A DNA stretch of 24,234 nucleotides from Coriobacteriaceae bacterium (GTDB taxonomy: Bacteria; Actinomycetota; Coriobacteriia; Coriobacteriales; Coriobacteriaceae). Made by a program: the position numbers and the translations under genes. Shown here piece after piece: positions 1 to 6,992 of the stretch; within the stretch, counting starts at the first letter, position 1, and every line of letters begins with the position of its first letter. The stretch spans positions 1-24,234 of the forward strand of contig CADFMD010000018.1 in assembly GCA_902835305.1 (NCBI GenBank). The letters are read 5' to 3'. Under the pieces are notes generated by a model. The model was given only the letters and a program-made list of their open reading frames with translations, was not told the origin of the DNA and searched no databases.

Positions 1-63
1 GGGCCCTTGCGGCGTAGTCGCTATTTATTCAGTCCAAGTTTCGGGGCGCAGTTCAATAAGGCG

Positions 64-78
64 CCTTTGTGGTGGTTT
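64..78. repeat. Half copy of the 39-bp hairpin repeat
   Basis: CCTTTGTGGTGGTTT matches exactly the right arm of the repeat at 446-484, but the left arm is absent. It lies 17 bases beyond the stop codon of the alkyltransferase gene, the same placement as the complete copies. Confidence 0.7.
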
Positions 79-95
79 AAGCCACGACAGAGCCG

Positions 96-416
96 CTAGA
101 GCCCTGCAGGCCAGCGAAAGGCGGCCAAGTCGACGTGCATGTCGTCCTTAAACGCCACACCCTCCCCTAGCAAAAGCTCACGTTGAGCATCGGGACCGCC
201 AAAAGCAAAACCATCGCATATGCGGCCATCGGCAAACACCACGCGGTGACAGGGAATCTCGCCGGGGCGCGGATTGCCATGCAGGGCATACCCCACGTAC
301 CGCGCACTTCGTGGACGTCCAGCAAGCAGCGCCACCTGACCATACGTGGCGACCATCCCCTCGGGAATCTGCTCGACCACCTCGTACACCCGCTCAAAAA
401 AGCCCTCAGACGCCAT
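96..416 (-). CDS. MGMT family protein (O6-alkylguanine alkyltransferase C-terminal domain)
   Basis: The 106-residue protein consists only of the DNA-binding/active-site domain of O6-alkylguanine-DNA alkyltransferases. It shows the family pattern IPEG-x4-YGQ (residues 17-27), an arginine-finger-like ARYVG (38-42), and the active-site PCHRV with Cys56. The cysteine is retained, so this is not a classical alkyltransferase-like (ATL) protein, in which that Cys is replaced, although its small size is ATL-like. Expected role: transfer of alkyl groups from DNA to Cys56, or recognition of alkylated bases. I chose the ATG at 416 because AAGGGAG lies about 8 bases upstream; an in-frame start at 455 falls inside the hairpin repeat and would add an unrelated N-terminus. 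It follows degV on the same strand with a repeat hairpin between them. Confidence 0.85.
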   Translation of the reverse strand: MASEGFFERVYEVVEQIPEGMVATYGQVALLAGRPRSARYVGYALHGNPRPGEIPCHRVVFADGRICDGFAFGGPDAQRELLLGEGVAFKDDMHVDLAAFRWPAGL

Positions 417-445
417 TGCTCGCTCCCTTCCACCCGGAATAGCAT

Positions 446-484
446 AAACCACCACAAAGGTGCCTGTCCCCTTTGTGGTGGTTT
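446..484. repeat. 39-bp hairpin repeat, copy 1
   Basis: AAACCACCACAAAGG (446-460) and CCTTTGTGGTGGTTT (470-484) form a perfect 15-bp stem around the loop TGCCTGTCC. The copy lies just downstream of the degV stop codon (496-498). On the minus strand the stem ends in only three T, so terminator activity is possible but not obvious. Confidence 0.9.
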
Positions 485-495
485 TGGCAGGTGGG

Positions 496-1350
496 CTAGT
501 TAACGGGCTGGAAGAAGGCTACGGCTACGGCGCCGGGGCCTACATGGGTGCCGATGGTGGCGCCGATGGTGTGAACGGGCAGTTCGCCCTCGGTGTGGCC
601 AGCCCACAGTGCCGCGCTGTCCTCGATATACTTCTTGAGCACCGCATCCGAAAGGCCCGTATAGCCGAGCGCCAGCGGCATGGAAAAGTCGATGCCGCCC
701 GCCTTTTCGACCTTCTGGTTGAGCAGGTTACGTCCGTTCTTGGAACCGCGCGCCTTGCCCAGCTGCACGATCAGACCGTCCTCGGCAGCCACCACGGGCT
801 TTACGTTGAGCAGCGTACCCACGGCACCGGCCGCAGCAGACAGTCGACCGCCGCGCACCAGGTACTCCAGCGTCTCGAGCAGGCCGATGACGACCACGCG
901 GTCGCGCACGGCCTCGACAGCCGCCGCAACCTGAGCCGCGCCCTGGCCCTCGTCCACCAGGCGTAGCGCATACTCGACCAGCACGCGCTCGCCCAAGGTC
1001 ACGTTATTGCTGTCCACGACGAACATGTCGCCGCCCGGCGCCTCGGCAAGTGCCGTACGAGCACTCTGGTTGGTGCCCGAGAGCTTGGCGCCCACGGTAA
1101 TAATCACGGCCTCGTCGCCGGCCTCACGCGCCTCGGCAATCGCCTGCGAAAACGCGTACGGGTTGACCTGGCCGGTCTTGGGCAGCTCATCGCGCTCCAC
1201 GAGCATCTCGTAAAAGCGCTGGTGATCGATGTCGACGCCATCCATGTACACATCGGTGCCAAAGGTGACGGACAACGGCAGAACACGCAGAGCGGGGTGC
1301 TCAGCCGGTGACATATCGCTTGCGGAATCGGTAATAATGCGGACGGACAT
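496..1350 (-). CDS. DegV family protein (fatty-acid-binding, FakB-like)
   Basis: DegV-family proteins bind a fatty acid and, in the known Fak system, present it to the kinase FakA for conversion to acyl-phosphate used in phospholipid synthesis. The 284-residue protein has the family hallmarks TDSASD (7-12), SGTNQSA (91-97) and LEYLVRGGRLS (161-171), and is of normal family length. The usual TSQ motif of the fatty-acid site appears here as PKTGQ (57-61), a mild divergence. I chose the ATG at 1350, preceded by AAAGGA at about 7 bases; the frame is open upstream to 1455, but that extension is not DegV-like. A MarR regulator gene lies 119 bases upstream on the same strand. No fakA is visible in this window. 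Confidence 0.9.
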   Translation of the reverse strand: MSVRIITDSASDMSPAEHPALRVLPLSVTFGTDVYMDGVDIDHQRFYEMLVERDELPKTGQVNPYAFSQAIAEAREAGDEAVIITVGAKLSGTNQSARTALAEAPGGDMFVVDSNNVTLGERVLVEYALRLVDEGQGAAQVAAAVEAVRDRVVVIGLLETLEYLVRGGRLSAAAGAVGTLLNVKPVVAAEDGLIVQLGKARGSKNGRNLLNQKVEKAGGIDFSMPLALGYTGLSDAVLKKYIEDSAALWAGHTEGELPVHTIGATIGTHVGPGAVAVAFFQPVN

Positions 1351-1469
1351 AGCGAATCCTTTCTTGCGCAGGTCTCGCGCAGGGAATTTTGACAACAAAG
1401 TCCCGGCACGGCTCACGCGCTCAAACGGGACTATGCAGTTTTTAATGGGAAGCAAATGCCTTGGCGGCC

Positions 1470-1919
1470 TTAGATCTCACGCAGGGTGTTGAGAATCGTA
1501 CGCAGCGACGCATACATCTGCTCGCGCTGCTCCACACCCATAGCCTTACCGGTGGTGTCGAGCACCTCGCGAATGATGCGGTCCGCCTCGCTCATGCTCT
1601 CGCCGCCCAGAGCGGTCAGGCGCACCGGGGCACGATACTTAACGGCCGCATCACCCGAGTCGTCGACCTCGACGTAGCCGCCCTCCTCCAGATGCGCGAG
1701 CGTGCGCGAGACGGCGGCACGGGTCACGCCTGCCATGCGAGCCAGGTCAGCGCCAGTCAGGCCGTCCTTGCTGCGCTCAAGATAGTACAAGCACATAACG
1801 TCGGAGCCCTTGAGGCCCAGCCTTGCGCCCTCGGATGTCTTAATGCGCTGGATCTCCTTGTAGAGCCCGCTGATCAGTCCGACAAAGTCCTCGAAACGTG
1901 TCTCGTCGTTCTGCTGCAT
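1470..1919 (-). CDS. MarR family transcriptional regulator
   Basis: The 149-residue protein has the size and layout of MarR winged-helix dimers. There is an N-terminal dimerisation helix, then a helix-turn-helix around residues 54-80 (LTGADLARMAGVTRAAVSRTL), then a wing with acidic and aromatic residues (GGYVEVDD), and C-terminal dimerisation helices. Start: ATG at 1919 with AAAGGCGG about 10 bases upstream. It is followed by degV on the same strand, so a role in lipid metabolism (compare the MarR-type FabT) is an inference from context only. Upstream, GCTAA (1949-1953) and TTAGC (1966-1970) form a 22-bp interrupted palindrome of the size of MarR operators and may be an autoregulatory site; this is weak evidence. 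Confidence 0.9.
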   Translation of the reverse strand: MQQNDETRFEDFVGLISGLYKEIQRIKTSEGARLGLKGSDVMCLYYLERSKDGLTGADLARMAGVTRAAVSRTLAHLEEGGYVEVDDSGDAAVKYRAPVRLTALGGESMSEADRIIREVLDTTGKAMGVEQREQMYASLRTILNTLREI

Positions 1920-1948
1920 GGGAGACGACCGCCTTTCGCTTACATGAT

Positions 1949-1970
1949 GCTAACGGGTAAACATCTTAGC
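1949..1970. promoter_or_regulatory. Possible MarR operator
   Basis: The interrupted palindrome GCTAA-N12-TTAGC lies 30 to 51 bases upstream of the MarR start codon. Length and place suit MarR autoregulation, but the arms are only 5 bp and could occur by chance. Confidence 0.25.
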
Positions 1971-2024
1971 CGCACGAGGCAACACCCATACCCAAATATC
2001 CCATTTGTTAACCCATCAACATAA

Positions 2025-2063
2025 AAACCACCACAAAGGGGACAGGCACCTTTGTAGTGGTTT
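2025..2063. repeat. 39-bp hairpin repeat, copy 2
   Basis: AAACCACCACAAAGG (2025-2039) pairs with CCTTTGTAGTGGTTT (2049-2063) with one mismatch. The loop GGACAGGCA is the reverse complement of the loop of copy 1, so this copy is inserted in the opposite orientation. It lies 29 bases beyond the stop codon of the B3/B4 gene; read on the minus strand it is followed by five T and could terminate that transcript. Confidence 0.9.
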
Positions 2064-2092
2064 TGACCGGCGAACATGATCCGCAGGCGTCG

Positions 2093-2812
2093 TTACAGTT
2101 CCACGCAGGGATTGTCGCGGGTCACAAGCGTCTTAACGACAACCGTCGCTCCCAGATAGCGCTCGAGCAACTCGGCGAGACGATCAACGGCAGCCTGGCA
2201 ATCCCCCATCCGCTCGGGCTCCACGCACTCAATCGCCAGGAATGCATCGGCCGAATCGTCGGACAGCGCCGTGCGAACGCCATCGCGCCAGTTCCAGCAG
2301 CGGCATACGGCGCCCGCATCATCGATGTAGGCGAGCTCGCCGGGCAGCGTCGGGTCATCCGTTTCCTCGCCAAGTGGCAGGAACGCATCGCCGCCGTCAG
2401 TCACCTTCAAGCAAAGATCCCCCTCAATCGCATGCAGGTCCTCGCCGCCAACGGGCAGCGCGTAGGTCAGCGACACCGTGTTGTAGATGTCCACCCCGGG
2501 CGTAATGTGGCCCACCGGTTTGCCCTTGAGCACGCGCTTGAGCAGGTTCTCAATTGAGCAACGCGCGCCCTTTTTGGTCTTGAACAGCCGATAAGCCTCG
2601 CGCCATGCCTTGACCGGTGCGTTCTCGCTGATAGTATCGCTGGTCAGATGACGCTCCGCGTCGATATTGGCGCGGTCGAGCAACGCCGCAATCGCGTCCA
2701 CGTCCTCTTGAGGAATCTGAGCCGCGGGCTTCATACCCTTTACGACCACAACACCGACAGCCGCCTGCGGAAATAGCTCCCAAAACGAATCCTCGGCAAC
2801 GAAACTCTTCAT
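2093..2812 (-). CDS. Free-standing B3/B4 domain protein (tRNA-editing-like)
   Basis: The 239-residue protein resembles the B3/B4 domain of the phenylalanyl-tRNA synthetase beta subunit, which hydrolyses mischarged Tyr-tRNA(Phe). Free-standing relatives are common and mostly uncharacterised. Recognisable features run from SIENLLKRVLKG through VDIYNTVSLTYALPVGGEDL, then GELAYIDDAG and CRCWNWRDG in the second half. The ATG at 2812 is preceded by AAGGGAG at about 8 bases; an in-frame ATG at 2827 would place the RBS inside the coding region. The gene is preceded by a structured leader (2831-2942) with a terminator-like hairpin, so expression may be controlled by attenuation. Substrate unknown. Confidence 0.8.
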   Translation of the reverse strand: MKSFVAEDSFWELFPQAAVGVVVVKGMKPAAQIPQEDVDAIAALLDRANIDAERHLTSDTISENAPVKAWREAYRLFKTKKGARCSIENLLKRVLKGKPVGHITPGVDIYNTVSLTYALPVGGEDLHAIEGDLCLKVTDGGDAFLPLGEETDDPTLPGELAYIDDAGAVCRCWNWRDGVRTALSDDSADAFLAIECVEPERMGDCQAAVDRLAELLERYLGATVVVKTLVTRDNPCVEL

Positions 2813-2830
2813 GCGCTCTCCCTTCATCGT

Positions 2831-2962
2831 GCGCGCCCGAGCGAGGGCGCCTAAACAAAAAGCGCCCTTACGACGGCCACCTTCAAAGTCCTACGGTGCC
2901 GCCACAAGAGCGCTTACGCTGCCCCCATCCGGAGAAGGGGGCAATATGTCAGGCGTATTGTA
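2831..2962 (-). promoter_or_regulatory. Structured leader with promoter and attenuator-like hairpin ahead of the B3/B4 gene
   Basis: On the minus strand a -10-like TACAAT (2957-2962) has no good -35. It is followed by a GCCCCC/GGGGGC hairpin (2921-2942). A long hairpin comes next: outer 9-bp stem 2906-2914 with 2861-2869, inner stem 2895-2903 with 2872-2881 containing one bulge, then a T-rich run (2853-2861). AGCG-CTTA-CGCT (2909-2920) can form a small hairpin that uses the 5' strand of the outer stem, so the two folds exclude each other. A third GC stem (2833-2850) lies just ahead of the RBS. The long hairpin could simply terminate pckA transcription instead. Confidence 0.5.
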
Positions 2963-2984
2963 ACCCGAGTCATCCGCGCGAGTA

Positions 2985-3023
2985 AAACCACCACAAAGGT
3001 GCCTGTCCCCTTTATGGTGGTTT
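2985..3023. repeat. 39-bp hairpin repeat, copy 3
   Basis: AAACCACCACAAAGG (2985-2999) pairs with CCTTTATGGTGGTTT (3009-3023) with one mismatch; the loop TGCCTGTCC is identical to copy 1. It lies 16 bases beyond the pckA stop codon. Confidence 0.9.
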
Positions 3024-3039
3024 TGGGCCTGAAGCAACG

Positions 3040-4710
3040 CTAGTGGCGAAGTCCCAGCAGGCCGTGGCCGCGATGACGGGCGTCGGCGTGCACCTGAGCA
3101 TGCGGACCGGCGGCCTTGACGGATTCGGGCAGGTGCGAGTACTTCTTCTCGAAGTTCTCCTCGAACATCACGGCCAAGTTGTGCGCGGCCTCGTCGTAGC
3201 GAGCGGTACTCTGCCAATACTGGCGCGGCACCAGGATGCCGTCGGGTACGCCGTGGCACGTGGTGGGAATGTCGACGTTAAAGATGTCGTCGTGCACGAA
3301 CTCGCTGTCCTCGATGGTACCGTCGAGGGCGCGGGCCACCAGGGCGCGCGTGTAGGCAAGCTCGATGCGATGACCCACGCCGTAGCCGCCGCCGATCCAG
3401 CCGGTGTTGACCAGGTACACACGCGTGCGGCCGTCGGCGATGCGCTCACCGAGCATCTTGGCATAGACCATGGGGTCGAGCGGCATAAACGGCTCGCCAA
3501 ACAGCGAAGAGAACGTGGGCGTGGGCTCGGTGACGCCGACCTCGGTGCCGGGGATCTTGGCCGTAAAGCCCGTCACAAAGTGATACATGGCGGAGTCGGC
3601 CGTCAGGCGCGAGATGGGCGGCAGCACGCCAAAGGCATCGCAGGTCAGGAAGAGCACGACGCTTGGAGTGGTGCCCATGCCCTTGGTCCACGCGTTGGGA
3701 ATGTGCTCCACAGGGTATGCCACGCGCGTGTTGTGCGTGATCGAGATGTCGTCGTAGTTGGGCTTGCGGTTCTCGTCGAGCACCACGTTTTCGCAGATCG
3801 CGCCAAAGCGGACGGCGTTGAAGATCTCAGGCTCGTGGAACGCGTCCAGGCCCTCGCATTTGGCGTAGCAGCCACCCTCGATGTTAAAGATGCCCATGTC
3901 AGACCAGCCGTGCTCGTCGTCGCCGATCAGCAGGCGCGTGGGGTTGGCCGAAAGCGTGGTCTTGCCGGTGCCCGACAGGCCAAAGAACACGGCGGTCTCA
4001 TGCGTGACGGGATCCATGCTAGCCGAGCAGTGCATGGGCAGCACGTCGTCCTCGACGGGCAGCAGGTAATTCATGACGCTGAAAATGGACTTTTTGATCT
4101 CGCCGGAGTAGCCGGTGCCGGCGACCAGAATCACGCGCTCCTGGAAGTTAATGACCACGGCGGCGCTAGAGTTGAGGCCCTTGATGGCGGGATCGCACTG
4201 GTAGCCCGGCGCGGCGAGCACGCAGAAGTCCGGCTCGCCGGTGCGTGCGATTTCACGGGCAAGCGGGCGGGCGAGCATCTGCTTAATAAAGAGCGCCTGG
4301 CTGGCACGCTCGCAGGCGACAAGCAGACGACGCGTATGGTTGCGGTCGGCACCGGCCATACCGCGAGTGACGAACACGTCGCGCTCGTTGAGATAGTCGA
4401 CGATGCCGGCCTTGATGGCCTCGTAGCTCTCGACAGACAGCGGGCGGTTGACGGCACCCCAGGCAATCTTGTCGTGAACATCGGGGGTGTCAACGATAAA
4501 GCGGTCATTAGGCGAGCGGCCAGTGCGCTCCCCCGTCTCGATCACCAGCGCGCCGTTGGAGGCCATACGACCTTCGTTGCGAAGGATGGCGTGCTCGACG
4601 AGCTCGGCTGCCGGCAGGTCGACCAGCAGGCGGGGCTGGTTCTCGGCAGGATCTTCGACCAGCGTAATGCCAAAGTTGGACAGAACTTCTGCAGGGGTAA
4701 CACCTGGCAT
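3040..4710 (-). CDS. pckA: Phosphoenolpyruvate carboxykinase (ATP)
   Basis: This enzyme interconverts oxaloacetate + ATP and phosphoenolpyruvate + CO2 + ADP, linking the C4-acid pool to glycolysis or gluconeogenesis. In fermentative anaerobes it often runs in the CO2-fixing direction. The 556-residue protein shows RTGRSPNDRF (62-71), the P-loop GLSGTGKTT (244-252), the GDDEHGW metal/phosphate motif (263-269) and the late NTGWIGGGYGVGHRIEL. It is slightly longer than typical ATP-type enzymes, with an extra His/Gly/Ala-rich tail. The ATG at 4710 has a near-perfect AAAGGAGG six bases upstream. The upstream region carries a perfect 16-bp palindrome (4785-4800) that may be an operator. The gene is divergent from the flippase gene. 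Confidence 0.97.
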   Translation of the reverse strand: MPGVTPAEVLSNFGITLVEDPAENQPRLLVDLPAAELVEHAILRNEGRMASNGALVIETGERTGRSPNDRFIVDTPDVHDKIAWGAVNRPLSVESYEAIKAGIVDYLNERDVFVTRGMAGADRNHTRRLLVACERASQALFIKQMLARPLAREIARTGEPDFCVLAAPGYQCDPAIKGLNSSAAVVINFQERVILVAGTGYSGEIKKSIFSVMNYLLPVEDDVLPMHCSASMDPVTHETAVFFGLSGTGKTTLSANPTRLLIGDDEHGWSDMGIFNIEGGCYAKCEGLDAFHEPEIFNAVRFGAICENVVLDENRKPNYDDISITHNTRVAYPVEHIPNAWTKGMGTTPSVVLFLTCDAFGVLPPISRLTADSAMYHFVTGFTAKIPGTEVGVTEPTPTFSSLFGEPFMPLDPMVYAKMLGERIADGRTRVYLVNTGWIGGGYGVGHRIELAYTRALVARALDGTIEDSEFVHDDIFNVDIPTTCHGVPDGILVPRQYWQSTARYDEAAHNLAVMFEENFEKKYSHLPESVKAAGPHAQVHADARHRGHGLLGLRH

Positions 4711-4784
4711 GGGGCCTCCTTTAAAAGCGCGACACGTGGACGAGGCGCGCACTTTACTCACGTAAAGCCCGTTGTACCCGATAT

Positions 4785-4800
4785 GCAAAAACGTTTTTGC
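4785..4800. promoter_or_regulatory. 16-bp perfect palindrome in the pckA upstream region
   Basis: GCAAAAACGTTTTTGC is a perfect palindrome with a central CG, 75 bases upstream of the pckA start. Central-CG palindromes of 14 to 18 bp are typical of LacI/GalR-family operators, including catabolite-response sites, so a carbon-source control site is plausible. No LacI-type gene is in the window. Confidence 0.4.
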
Positions 4801-4901
4801 GGCAACGGCGAAGCGCCCGCCCAACGGTCAAAAATCGCACGCAAGCGGCCTAGTCGTTAGGGACACTCTTGAACAGGCAACAACCAAGGAGCGACCCCGG
4901 A

Positions 4902-4945
4902 TGCCGGCACTTAGGGACGTTCCCAAAGTGCCGGCACATAAGGAA
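4902..4945. repeat. Second hairpin repeat type (GGGACGTTCC family), tandem one and a half units
   Basis: TGCCGGCACTT (4902-4912) and AAGTGCCGGCA (4926-4936) form an 11-bp perfect stem whose loop holds GGGACGTTCCC. A second, inverted unit follows at once with GGAACGTCCCC inside a GGCA/TGCC frame. It lies in the divergent pckA/flippase intergenic region, outside the chosen coding region. It resembles dispersed REP-like elements; I see only this locus of it in the window. Confidence 0.75.
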
Positions 4946-5028
4946 CGTCCCCAAATGCCGTCTACTGAATGGCGCCGCCGAAATTATCGAACAACCTGTT
5001 CAAAAACACGAACGAACACCGTCGCGTC

Positions 5029-5034
5029 TATACT
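5029..5034 (+). promoter_or_regulatory. -10 element of the flippase gene
   Basis: TATACT lies 28 bases before the proposed TTG start codon, giving a short leader with the RBS AAAGGA. No convincing -35 hexamer is seen 16 to 18 bases upstream. Confidence 0.45.
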
Positions 5035-5062
5035 AGAGCGCAGCAATAGAAAGGACTCCGCT

Positions 5063-6637
5063 TTGAGCATCACGCCCATCGATAGCATTCGCCGCGCCAT
5101 CGCCCGCCGCAATGGCGTCGCCGACCCCACCGTATCGGACGGGGCGCACGGGCAGGGCGGACGCATCGAGAACGGCCTGTTCCCCGCATCGCACACCGCC
5201 GAGGAGCTCGCACGAATCCAAGAGCTAAGCCAGCGTAACGCCGGCGGTCCCGACAGCAGCCAGGCCACACGCCGTCGCCGCGAGCGCAATCGCCAGCCCG
5301 GCCCCATCCACCGCATGGTCAATGCCTGGTGGAACCGCCTGCTCGGAGCCGTCTACGGCGGCGGCTTCTCCACGCAAGAAGCCGAGTACGAAGATCACGC
5401 CACCCGTCGCGACTACCTTTGGAATACCCTGGGCACCGCCGTGTGGGGCATGGCGTTTCCGTTGCTCACCATCGTGTCCACACAGCTCGCGGGCGCCGAG
5501 GAGGCTGGCAAATTCTCCATCGCCTTTGTCACCGGCACGCTCATCATGATCGCGTGCAACTACGGCGTGCGCAATTTCCAGGTCTCGGACATCGACGAAA
5601 AGACGTCCTTTGCCTCTTACCAGCTCAACCGCTGGCTCTGCGGAGCGCTCGCGCTGGCATGCGGCCTGGTATACAGCAGCGCCCGCGGCTACGATGCGCA
5701 GATGGCCACGATCGGCCTGGGCGTCTACCTCTATAAGGTGATCGACGGCATCGCCGACGTGTACGAGGGCCGCCTGCAGCAGGCCGACAAGCTCTATTTG
5801 GCCGGCATGAGCCAAACGCTGCGTTCCGCCGGCGTCATCGCGGTCTTTAGCGTGGCACTGTTCCTCACGCGCAGCATGCCCATCGCGGCCATGGCCATGG
5901 GTGTCACCGCCATCGCCTCGCTCGTGCTGGTCACCGCGCCGCTTGCCCTGCTCGAGACCGAAAAATCGCGCCACGTGAGCCTGCGCGAGGTCGGCCACCT
6001 GTTTGTCCAGTGCGCCCCGCTCTTTGGTGCACTGTTCCTGTTCAACCTTATTGAGAGCATGCCCAAGTTTGTGATGGAAGGCACGCTGGCATACAAATAT
6101 CAGCTGTACTTTAATGCCCTGTTCTTTCCGGCGCAGGCTATTTTGCTGAGCATTGGATTTATCTATAAACCGCAGCTCCTGCGCTTGTCGAGCATTTGGG
6201 CTAATCCTCGCAAGCGTCGTCGCTTTGACCTGATTATTGTTGCCGTTATGGCGCTGATCGCGGTCATCACCGGCGTGTGCGCCGCATTTATGGCAGGTCC
6301 CGGTATTCCCCTCATGAGCTTTATGTACGGCCTCAGCTTTGAACGCTACCGTACGCTGGCGCTGCTGATGGTCGTCGCCGGCGGCGTAACCGCGGCCATC
6401 GATTTTATCTACGCCATTATCACGGTGCTGCGCCACGCTGGAGACGTCACCAAGATCTACCTGATCTGCTTTGCCGTGAGCGTGGTGCTCCCGGTGATCC
6501 TGATCAACCTGCTGGGTCTGATGGGCGCCGTGGTGAGCTACCTAGCCATCATGGCCCTACTCCTGGTGCTGCTGATTATCGAATACGCCCACATCCGCCA
6601 ACGCATCGAGCGCGACCGCAACCCGTACGGCGCCTAA
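5063..6637 (+). CDS. Polysaccharide flippase-like membrane protein (MOP superfamily, Wzx-like)
   Basis: The protein has a hydrophilic, Arg-rich N-terminal region of about 115 residues, followed by roughly a dozen hydrophobic segments from YLWNTLGTAVWGMAFPLL to SYLAIMALLLVLLIIEY. This layout fits polysaccharide/lipid-linked oligosaccharide exporters of the MOP superfamily, which flip undecaprenyl-linked glycans across the membrane. I chose the TTG at 5063 (524 residues). AAAGGA lies about 7 bases upstream, TATACT lies at -10 distance before that, and a longer reading would run through a repeat (4902-4945). Unlike most wzx genes it has no glycosyltransferases beside it, so its substrate cannot be guessed. 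Start confidence is moderate; family confidence is good. Confidence 0.75.
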   Translation: MSITPIDSIRRAIARRNGVADPTVSDGAHGQGGRIENGLFPASHTAEELARIQELSQRNAGGPDSSQATRRRRERNRQPGPIHRMVNAWWNRLLGAVYGGGFSTQEAEYEDHATRRDYLWNTLGTAVWGMAFPLLTIVSTQLAGAEEAGKFSIAFVTGTLIMIACNYGVRNFQVSDIDEKTSFASYQLNRWLCGALALACGLVYSSARGYDAQMATIGLGVYLYKVIDGIADVYEGRLQQADKLYLAGMSQTLRSAGVIAVFSVALFLTRSMPIAAMAMGVTAIASLVLVTAPLALLETEKSRHVSLREVGHLFVQCAPLFGALFLFNLIESMPKFVMEGTLAYKYQLYFNALFFPAQAILLSIGFIYKPQLLRLSSIWANPRKRRRFDLIIVAVMALIAVITGVCAAFMAGPGIPLMSFMYGLSFERYRTLALLMVVAGGVTAAIDFIYAIITVLRHAGDVTKIYLICFAVSVVLPVILINLLGLMGAVVSYLAIMALLLVLLIIEYAHIRQRIERDRNPYGA

Positions 6638-6684
6638 TTGGCGCAATGGGGGGTCTCGTTGCGGACGATTTGCGACACGCAAAA

Positions 6685-6807
6685 CTAAGTGAGTAGACTT
6701 TTGCCGAATCCCTGACCACACCGGCAAAACACAAGTCAGTGACCTGCGGTTTTGTTGAGGCAAATTTGCCGGCTGCTCGGCATTTCCAAAAAAGTCTACT
6801 CACTTAG
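6685..6807. repeat. 123-bp element with 18-bp terminal inverted repeats and nested hairpin
   Basis: CTAAGTGAGTAGACTTTT (6685-6702) and its exact reverse complement (6790-6807) bound the element. Inside, CCGGCAAA (6721-6728) and TTTGCCGG (6765-6772) form a second nested stem. No open reading frame of note lies inside. It starts 48 bases after the flippase stop codon. Size and structure fit a MITE-like or REP-like non-coding element; no target-site duplication is obvious. Confidence 0.75.
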
Positions 6808-6828
6808 CCAGCGGACAGCCAAAAAAGA

Positions 6829-6863
6829 ACCGTCGCAACGTCGTTTGACTCCGTTGCGACGGT
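6829..6863. terminator. Intrinsic terminator downstream of the metallophosphoesterase (possibly bidirectional)
   Basis: ACCGTCGCAACG (6829-6840) pairs perfectly with CGTTGCGACGGT (6852-6863). On the minus strand the stem is followed by TTCTTTTTT, a good U-tract for the phosphoesterase transcript; on the plus strand only TTAT follows. Confidence 0.85.
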
Positions 6864-6992
6864 TTATCGAGCATTTTCGCACTGCCGAGGACGCAGACGC
6901 TCCTCATTTCTCGCGCTTACCGAGCAAGAAAGCGCTATTCTCCGAAAGTAGTCAAAAAAGCTCCGTCCCAAATTAGCTACCACTTGCACCGA

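Noticed and set aside
2891..2906. T-box riboswitch upstream of the B3/B4 gene
   Set aside because: Only about 9 of 14 positions match the T-box consensus, the T of the tRNA-pairing TGGN is changed, and there is no room for a Stem I between the -10 element and this point.
3043..4860. 605-codon open frame on the plus strand across the whole pckA gene
   Set aside because: It is the antisense shadow of pckA, produced by strong GC codon bias. Its translation has no family resemblance, while the minus strand is a clear PEP carboxykinase with a perfect RBS.
6752..6976. 74-codon plus-strand frame after the flippase gene
   Set aside because: It runs through half of the inverted-repeat element and the terminator, has no RBS and shows no protein character.
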